A DNA stretch of 5,326 bases from a bacterium (lineage in GTDB: Bacteria > Verrucomicrobiota > Verrucomicrobiae > Limisphaerales > J093): the NCBI GenBank assembly GCA_021839785.1, contig JAKCAB010000780.1, positions 1 through 5,326 of the forward strand. The letters run 5' to 3'. The number at the start of each line of letters is the position of its first letter. The stretch's first letter is position 1. The notes under the pieces are model-generated. The model had not been told where the DNA came from. It saw nothing but the letters and a program-made list of their open reading frames with translations, and ran no database searches. Positions 1 through 5,326 of this stretch are shown piece by piece. Both the position numbers and the translations under genes were made by a program.

Positions 1-41
1 CGAAGGCGGGCGTGCTCCCCAACTTCGGTTTTCGGGTTCAT
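1..41 (-). CDS. Possible N-terminus of a gene running off the left edge (weak)
   Basis: An ATG on the minus strand at 41-39 opens a frame that stays open to the window edge, giving MNPKTEVGEHARL (13 codons plus two bases). The peptide is hydrophilic and reads like a plausible cytoplasmic N-terminus, but 13 codons prove nothing. The upstream bases (GGCGGACGG before the ATG) give at best a poor ribosome binding site. If real, it lies on the same strand as the glp operon, about 120 nt beyond the glpF stop and past a hairpin, so it could be a fourth operon member or an independent gene. I do not recognise it and assign no function. Confidence 0.2.
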   Translation of the reverse strand, partial: MNPKTEVGEHARL

Positions 42-67
42 CCGTCCGCCAGGCGATGGCGTTGAAT

Positions 68-86
68 GCAAGTCGCGAGGACTTGC
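68..86. terminator. Perfect 7-bp hairpin downstream of glpF, possible transcription end
   Basis: GCAAGTC (68-74) and GACTTGC (80-86) form a perfect 7-bp stem around a 5-nt loop. On the minus strand it lies about 75 nt past the glpF stop and before the possible gene at the left edge, a sensible place for operon termination. Neither side of the stem is followed by a T tract, so it is not a canonical intrinsic terminator. It could instead be a 3'-end stabilising hairpin, a protein binding site or chance. Confidence 0.35.
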
Positions 87-160
87 CCCAGCTTCCACGG
101 GGGTGAACCGCAAGGGACATACGTCGCGGCCCGAGCGATCACCCCGGTGGTTACGAGGTT

Positions 161-907
161 TCAGCGCAGCAGCCAGTTTAACGCGGCGGCCAGCAGAGCG
201 CCCAGAATCGGACCGCCCACCGGCACCCACGCATAACTCCAATCGCTGTCGCGTTTGCCGGGGATCGGCAACAGGGCGTGCGCGAGGCGCGGCCCGAGAT
301 CGCGCGCGGGATTGATGGCGTAGCCGGTGGTGCCCCCCAACGACAGGCCGATGCCAAAGACGAGCAACGCCACAGGGACCAGGCCCAGCGTGCCCAAACC
401 GACGGGCGCCTCGGCGCCGCCAGCGCCAACGGGCAGTTTGACCACCGGATCGGTCATCAGAAAGATCGGGAGGATCAGGAAGAACGTGCCCATCGTTTCA
501 CAGAAGAACGCTTGCGGCAAGTGGCGGAGGTTCGGCGCGGTGCAGAAGCACGCCAGTTTGCCGTCGGCATCCTCCGAGACACGGAAATGCTCGCGATAAA
601 ACAGAAACACGAGGCCGCCGCCCACGATGCCGCCCAACATCTGGGCGAGCAGGTACCCCAGCACCCGGTCCGCCGACAGTTTTCCGGCCGCGGCCATCGC
701 CACGGTCACGGCGGGATTCAGGTGCGCGCCGCTGAAGGGTGCGGCGCAGAAAGCGCCCACAAAGACTCCGAGGGCCCAGCCGGTCGTGATGACGATCCAG
801 CCGCCGTTGTGGCCCTTCGTACGGGCAAGGACGACGTTGGCCACAACGCCGTTGCCGAAGGTGACCAGGATGGCGGTGCCAAGGAATTCAGCGAGGTAGG
901 GATTCAT
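161..907 (-). CDS. glpF: Glycerol uptake facilitator (aquaglyceroporin, MIP family)
   Basis: A 248-residue inner-membrane channel that lets glycerol diffuse into the cell, feeding the kinase encoded upstream in the operon. The two MIP half-helix motifs are present: SGAHLNPAVT (NPA at 64-66) and GYAINPARD (NPA at 199-201). The Asp after the second NPA-Arg (D203) is the usual mark of glycerol facilitators as opposed to water-only aquaporins. Aligned by eye to E. coli GlpF, the selectivity filter is W44, G187, Y196 and R202, so Tyr replaces the enteric Phe. About six hydrophobic segments are visible, and the length is normal (E. coli about 281, Bacillus about 270). The C-terminal half (SLGGTTGYAINPARDLGPR, then LPIPGK and YAWVPV) closely resembles Bacillus-type GlpF. 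The ATG at 907 begins MNPYLAEFLGT, right at the first helix; the preceding GGAA, 4 nt away, is a weak ribosome site. It is the last of the three glp genes. Confidence 0.96.
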   Translation of the reverse strand: MNPYLAEFLGTAILVTFGNGVVANVVLARTKGHNGGWIVITTGWALGVFVGAFCAAPFSGAHLNPAVTVAMAAAGKLSADRVLGYLLAQMLGGIVGGGLVFLFYREHFRVSEDADGKLACFCTAPNLRHLPQAFFCETMGTFFLILPIFLMTDPVVKLPVGAGGAEAPVGLGTLGLVPVALLVFGIGLSLGGTTGYAINPARDLGPRLAHALLPIPGKRDSDWSYAWVPVGGPILGALLAAALNWLLR

Positions 908-1018
908 GGGGTTCCACGATGGTTGAGGGTGGTCTTTGGAGTTCGTTTTCTGTGTTGCCCCGGACCGGGCGGTTAAGCCAAGCGAACATTTGATGGAGAA
1001 GCGAGGACCGCATGGCCG
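908..1018 (-). other. glpD-glpF intergenic spacer, 111 nt
   Basis: This non-coding gap separates the glpD stop from the glpF start and is far longer than the 15-nt glpK-glpD gap. It holds only a weak 4-bp GC hairpin (GCCC 957-960 with GGGC 967-970, 6-nt loop). I see no convincing promoter or T-tract terminator. glpF is probably co-transcribed with glpD, but a separate promoter or a partial attenuation site cannot be excluded. Confidence 0.5.
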
Positions 1019-2584
1019 TCAGAGGTTCGCCGAATAGGCCGCGGCGGTCTCTCTGAACTGAGTCAGTTGGCGTTGCTGCCAGGCTTCATCGCGGGCCAAC
1101 TCCTCGGCGAGCAGGCGCGCCACGGCGGGCGCCATTTCGAGGGCTGCCCTAACGTCCAGGAAGAGCACCCGCGTGCGCCGCGCCAGCACATCCTCCAAGG
1201 TGCGAGCCATCTCGTGCCGGGCTGCCCACACGACCTGGGCACCACAGACGGGGAATCCTGCGTGCAACGGCCGCGCCAACTCGGGGCGCGTCGCCATCAA
1301 TTGGCCGAGGCCATCGGCGTCGGCGCCGTAATCGGCCAGCGCACCGAACCGCCGGGCCTGTTCGTGAAACCCGTGTAGGTGCAGATCCCGCGTCACGCAG
1401 GGGCGCTCGCGCAGCCGTGCCAGCACGATCGCGTGGTCCACGCCCTCCTCTGCCATCTTGCGATAGGTCGTCCATTTGCCGCCGGTGAGGGTCAGGAGAC
1501 CGGACCTTGAAATCTCGAGGGTATGATCGCGCGAGAGCGCGGCAGTGCTGCCGGACTCACCGGCCTTCACCAACGGACGGATGCCGGCGAAGACGCTGAG
1601 CAGGTCCGCGCGGGCGGGGCGTCGAGCGAGGTAGGCGCCCGCCGTTTCCAATAGAAAATCCACTTCCTCGTCCGACGGTCTCGGTTCGAGGCTTGCCTCC
1701 GGCACCGGCGTATCGGTGGTGCCCACGACCACCCGACCGTGCCAAGGTATCGCGAACATGACGCGGCCGTCGCGGGTGTGCGGCACCATGATGGCGGTGT
1801 CGCCGGGGAGGAAGTCGCGGGGCAGGACCAGGTGAACCCCCTGGCTGGGCGCAATCATCGGCGCCGCGCCGGGGGTGTCTTGTCTCCGCAACCCGTCACA
1901 AAACGGCCCCGTGGCATTGATGACGCACCGCGCTTCCAGGCTGCCGGCCTCGCCGGTTTCCGTGTCGCGAAAAGCGAGGCCGGAAACAAAACCTTGGGCG
2001 TTTTTGAGGATCCCAGTGACGCCAACGTAGTTCAAGACACAGGCGCCTTGCTCGGCAGCGGTCTGGGCCAGGTTCACGAGCAGGCGGCTGTCGTCGAACT
2101 GGCCATCGTGGTAGAGCACTCCCCCGCGCAACCCCTCGCGTTCCAGCGTGGGGATGCGCTCCAGGACTTCGTCGCGCGACAGCAGGCGCGAGCGGCCGAA
2201 GCCGTATTGGCCGGCCAGCAGGTCGTAGATCTTGAGTCCGATGCCGTAGAACGGGGCCTCCCACCACTGGTAATTCGGCACCACGAACGGAAGATTGCGA
2301 ACGAGGTGCGGTGCGTTCCGGAGCAGCAGGCCGCGTTCTTTGAGCGCCTCCATCACCAGCGAGACGTTGCCTTGCTGGAGATAGCGCACGCCGCCGTGGA
2401 CGAGTTTGGTCGAACGACTGGAGGTTCCCTTGCCGAAGTCATGCTGTTCGAGCAGGACGACGCTGTAACCCCGCGAAGCGGCATCCACCGCCAGACCGAT
2501 GCCGGTGGCGCCTCCCCCCACCACGGCGATGTCCCAAGGCTGGTGGCGGTCCCGCAGACGCTGAAGAAACACGTCCCGGTTCAT
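1019..2584 (-). CDS. glpD: Aerobic-type glycerol-3-phosphate dehydrogenase (FAD-dependent)
   Basis: A 521-residue flavoprotein that oxidises sn-glycerol 3-phosphate to dihydroxyacetone phosphate and passes electrons to membrane quinone; family members are monotopic at the inner membrane face. The N-terminal FAD-binding Rossmann motif GGGATG lies at 23-28, with E46 at the end of the second strand, followed by the GlpD signature TSSRSTKLVHGGVRYL (54-69). Further conserved blocks are GVHLVLP (249-255), FAGIRPLV (332-339, with R336 matching the conserved substrate-site Arg) and TGGKWTTYRKMAEE (367-380). The remainder, including WAARHEMARTLEDVLARRTR, fits the C-terminal DAO_C domain. Length is normal for the family (about 500-560). 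I chose the ATG at 2584 (MNRDVFLQRL), typical of this subfamily; a TTG three codons earlier (2593) keeps the same frame and has a GAAG 4 nt upstream, so it remains possible. No good ribosome site precedes the ATG, which suggests translational coupling to glpK, whose stop lies 15 nt upstream. Confidence 0.97.
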   Translation of the reverse strand: MNRDVFLQRLRDRHQPWDIAVVGGGATGIGLAVDAASRGYSVVLLEQHDFGKGTSSRSTKLVHGGVRYLQQGNVSLVMEALKERGLLLRNAPHLVRNLPFVVPNYQWWEAPFYGIGLKIYDLLAGQYGFGRSRLLSRDEVLERIPTLEREGLRGGVLYHDGQFDDSRLLVNLAQTAAEQGACVLNYVGVTGILKNAQGFVSGLAFRDTETGEAGSLEARCVINATGPFCDGLRRQDTPGAAPMIAPSQGVHLVLPRDFLPGDTAIMVPHTRDGRVMFAIPWHGRVVVGTTDTPVPEASLEPRPSDEEVDFLLETAGAYLARRPARADLLSVFAGIRPLVKAGESGSTAALSRDHTLEISRSGLLTLTGGKWTTYRKMAEEGVDHAIVLARLRERPCVTRDLHLHGFHEQARRFGALADYGADADGLGQLMATRPELARPLHAGFPVCGAQVVWAARHEMARTLEDVLARRTRVLFLDVRAALEMAPAVARLLAEELARDEAWQQRQLTQFRETAAAYSANL

Positions 2585-2599
2585 GCGCTGCAATGCGCT

Positions 2600-4120
<1,521 letters not shown>

Positions 4121-4128
4121 AGCAGCGG

Positions 4129-4132
4129 CCTC
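4129..4132 (-). promoter_or_regulatory. Ribosome binding site that fixes the glpK start
   Basis: The minus strand reads TTGAGG then an 8-nt spacer and the ATG at 4120. This supports the internal ATG over the upstream in-frame ATG at 4210, whose N-terminal extension has no match to the conserved kinase start. Confidence 0.6.
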
Positions 4133-4185
4133 AAGGTCCGCAAAAAACGAAACCGTAGCAAGCTTGGGTTCGAGCCTTGCGGTTG

Positions 4186-4208
4186 GACCGGCCAGCAGCG
4201 AACCGGTC
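4186..4208. repeat. Inverted repeat in the glpK leader, possible operator or leader hairpin
   Basis: GACCGG (4186-4191) and CCGGTC (4203-4208) form a perfect 6-bp inverted repeat around 11 nt. It begins a few bases downstream of the start site predicted from the extended -10 at 4218-4226, where a repressor operator or a leader-RNA hairpin could lie. It does not match any glp operator I know, and a 6-bp GC-rich repeat can arise by chance. Confidence 0.3.
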
Positions 4209-4217
4209 ATTTGCCAA

Positions 4218-4226
4218 AATCTATCA
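4218..4226 (-). promoter_or_regulatory. Candidate extended -10 promoter for the glpKDF operon
   Basis: The minus strand reads TGATAGATT: the TGn extension followed by TAGATT, which matches TATAAT at four of six bases. No good -35 lies 16-18 nt upstream, as is common for extended -10 promoters. The predicted start near 4211 would give a leader of about 90 nt before the glpK ATG. The spot is locally AT-rich in a GC-rich region. This is inferred from one weak motif. Confidence 0.3.
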
Positions 4227-4301
4227 GTCGAGTGATTCCGGCGTTCCCGGGTCTTCCGGCCGCTTGGTGGCGGTGCGCTGGGCTCTTTGTCGCAAACCAG
4301 G

Positions 4302-4331
4302 TTGACGATTGTCCATTGGTCGCGCCAGATT
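4302..4331 (+). promoter_or_regulatory. Candidate -35/-10 promoter for the oxidoreductase gene
   Basis: TTGACG (4302-4307) matches the -35 consensus at five of six bases. CAGATT (4326-4331), after an 18-nt spacer, matches the -10 at only three of six. Transcription from here would leave a leader of about 140 nt before the ATG at 4481. The good -35 makes it worth noting, but the -10 is poor. Confidence 0.25.
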
Positions 4332-4350
4332 CACTCCGTACCTTGGCTCC

Positions 4351-4365
4351 GGGCGGCGACCGCCC
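4351..4365. repeat. GC hairpin in the divergent intergenic region
   Basis: GGGCGG (4351-4356), a 3-nt loop CGA and CCGCCC (4360-4365) form a perfect 6-bp stem. No T tract follows on either strand, so it is not a typical terminator. It would lie in the leader of the oxidoreductase transcript if the promoter near 4302 is real. Confidence 0.3.
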
Positions 4366-4442
4366 TTGGCGACTGACCCTGCCGGCGCGTTGCCATAAGA
4401 ACACTCCGCGCCAGGATCGGGGTCTCTGAACGGCCTATGAAA

Positions 4443-4456
4443 GGCGCGCGGGCGCC
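4443..4456 (+). repeat. Short GC hairpin just upstream of the oxidoreductase ribosome site
   Basis: GGCGC (4443-4447), loop GCGG and GCGCC (4452-4456) form a 5-bp stem ending 14 nt before the GAGG at 4471. It could affect translation initiation but is short and may be chance in GC-rich DNA. Confidence 0.22.
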
Positions 4457-4470
4457 CGGAATCGACCTCT

Positions 4471-4474
4471 GAGG
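4471..4474 (+). promoter_or_regulatory. Ribosome binding site of the oxidoreductase gene
   Basis: GAGG lies 6 nt before the ATG at 4481, good Shine-Dalgarno spacing. It selects this ATG, which also puts the twin-arginine motif in a normal position at residues 25-26. Confidence 0.65.
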
Positions 4475-4480
4475 TTTCTT

Positions 4481-5326
4481 ATGAAAGATGACGTTTCACT
4501 GCCCAAGCAGACGAACGCAACCGGCAACCCGCCTCCGCCGCCTGCCCTTTCCCGGCGCCGGTTCATGATGGCTGGCGGCGCGGCGGCCACCGCCTTTGCC
4601 ATCGTCCCGAGACACGTGCTGGGCGGGCCGGGAATGGTTCCGCCCAGCGAGAAGATTACCCTGGCCTGCATCGGCTTCGGCACCCAGGCGATCCGCGAGA
4701 TCGGCGGCATCCTGGCCAGCCCGGACGTCCAGGTCGTCGCCGTGTGCGATGTCGAGCAGGACGGCGCCCATTACCTGGAATGGAGCAAGGGCGAGATCCG
4801 CAGCACGCTCCGGCGGCTCCTCCAGAACCCGACTTGGCGCGAAGGCTTCGACCACGCCCCCGGCGGTCGCGATGTCGGCAAGGAGGTCGTGGAAACCTAT
4901 TACGCGAAGCAGCGCGGCCAGGCGCAATTCAAGGGGTGCGCCACGTATGTGGACTTCCGGAAACTGCTGGAAAAGGAGCAGGACGTGACCGCGGTGAAGG
5001 TGATGACGCCGGACCACACGCACGCGGCCATCTCGATCGCCGCCCTCAAAAAGGGGATGAACGTGATTGTGCACAAACCGCTGGCCAATCGTCTGCTGGA
5101 GGCCAGGGCCGTGATCGAGACCGCCCGGACGAAAAAGATCGCCACGCATTTCCTGCCCGCTAGCGAAGGTGCTGCGCAGAAACAGGCGCTGGAGATGATC
5201 AAGAACGGCGCCATCGGCACGCTCCGGGAGATCCATAACTGGTCCATGCGACCGGTATGGCCTCAGTTCCCCACCCTCCCGACCGACACGCCGCCCGTGC
5301 CGGCCGGTTTTGACTGGACCCTCTTG
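4481..5326 (+). CDS. Tat-exported Gfo/Idh/MocA family oxidoreductase, 3' end cut by window
   Basis: The 282 visible codons encode an N-terminal twin-arginine signal (SRRRFMM at 24-30, then an Ala-rich hydrophobic stretch to about 42), followed by a nucleotide-binding domain of the Gfo/Idh/MocA family. Export, probably to the periplasm, is predicted. The Rossmann turn is IGFGTQA (64-70), with Ala where a third Gly is usual; VVAVCDVE (85-92) ends the second strand. TPDHTHA (176-182) is the conserved block before the active-site loop. The usual family EKP motif reads HKP (198-200). Residues about 95-150 are longer than in a minimal member, an insertion frequent in Planctomycetota/Verrucomicrobiota homologues. 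After about 220 the start of the C-terminal substrate-binding domain is seen (IGTLREIHNW). The family acts on sugars, inositols and related polyols with NAD(P); this substrate cannot be told. It diverges from the glp operon, so a shared role with glycerol is not implied. The gene is open and intact to the edge. Confidence 0.93.
   Translation, partial: MKDDVSLPKQTNATGNPPPPPALSRRRFMMAGGAAATAFAIVPRHVLGGPGMVPPSEKITLACIGFGTQAIREIGGILASPDVQVVAVCDVEQDGAHYLEWSKGEIRSTLRRLLQNPTWREGFDHAPGGRDVGKEVVETYYAKQRGQAQFKGCATYVDFRKLLEKEQDVTAVKVMTPDHTHAAISIAALKKGMNVIVHKPLANRLLEARAVIETARTKKIATHFLPASEGAAQKQALEMIKNGAIGTLREIHNWSMRPVWPQFPTLPTDTPPVPAGFDWTLL

Larger units (their letters stand above)
4121..4480. other. 360-nt divergent intergenic region
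   Basis: This stretch separates the start codons of glpK (minus) and the oxidoreductase (plus), so promoters of both should lie here. Besides the separately listed sites, it has a direct repeat TTCCGGC at 4236-4242 and 4254-4260, just upstream of the candidate glp -10. The open frames crossing it (for example a 65-residue minus-strand frame at 4207-4404) have no recognisable protein character or ribosome site. I see no RNA gene or riboswitch that I can name. Confidence 0.6.

Noticed and set aside
103..315. A 70-codon plus-strand frame overlapping the glpF 3' end, open from the left edge
   Set aside because: Over two thirds of it is antisense to glpF, and the product is Arg/Pro-rich without motifs; no ribosome site is convincing.
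957..970. GCCC/GGGC hairpin between glpD and glpF as a terminator
   Set aside because: Only 4 bp with no T tract; too weak to call.
278..976. A 232-codon plus-strand open frame opposite glpF
   Set aside because: Highly charged, low-complexity product (many Arg, Gln, His) mirroring the hydrophobic codons of GlpF on the other strand.
4496..5236. A 246-codon minus-strand frame opposite the oxidoreductase
   Set aside because: The plus strand carries an unmistakable Tat signal and Gfo/Idh/MocA motifs with a good ribosome site.

Overview
This is a GC-rich bacterial window carrying a compact glycerol-use operon (glpK-glpD-glpF, minus strand) and, diverging from it, the first 282 codons of a Tat-exported Gfo/Idh/MocA-type oxidoreductase (plus strand, cut by the right edge). 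The oxidoreductase N-terminus has a twin-arginine signal followed by a 'VPRHVLGG...PPSEKI' stretch. That style is very common in Verrucomicrobiota and Planctomycetota, so I infer a member of that group, most likely Verrucomicrobiota. This rests on remembered family style and not on a search.

Layout from left to right: positions 1-41 may hold the first 13 codons of a minus-strand gene running off the left edge (weak). Positions 42-160 are non-coding and contain a perfect 7-bp hairpin downstream of glpF. glpF (161-907), glpD (1019-2584) and glpK (2600-4120) follow, all on the minus strand and transcribed K, then D, then F. glpK and glpD are only 15 nt apart, while glpD and glpF are separated by 111 nt. 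Positions 4121-4480 (360 nt) are the divergent intergenic region. It has a possible extended -10 promoter for the glp operon, a possible -35/-10 pair for the oxidoreductase, and several short GC-rich inverted repeats. The oxidoreductase starts at 4481 behind a clear Shine-Dalgarno sequence.

Together the three glp products form the classical glycerol route: GlpF lets glycerol diffuse in, GlpK traps it as sn-glycerol 3-phosphate, and the FAD enzyme GlpD oxidises this to dihydroxyacetone phosphate at the membrane, passing electrons to quinone. No glp regulator is visible in the window. By eye, GlpK lacks the known allosteric and PTS control residues. I see no mobile element, CRISPR array, RNA gene or novel multi-gene system. 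The many long open frames opposite the glp genes are explained by high GC and coding constraint.
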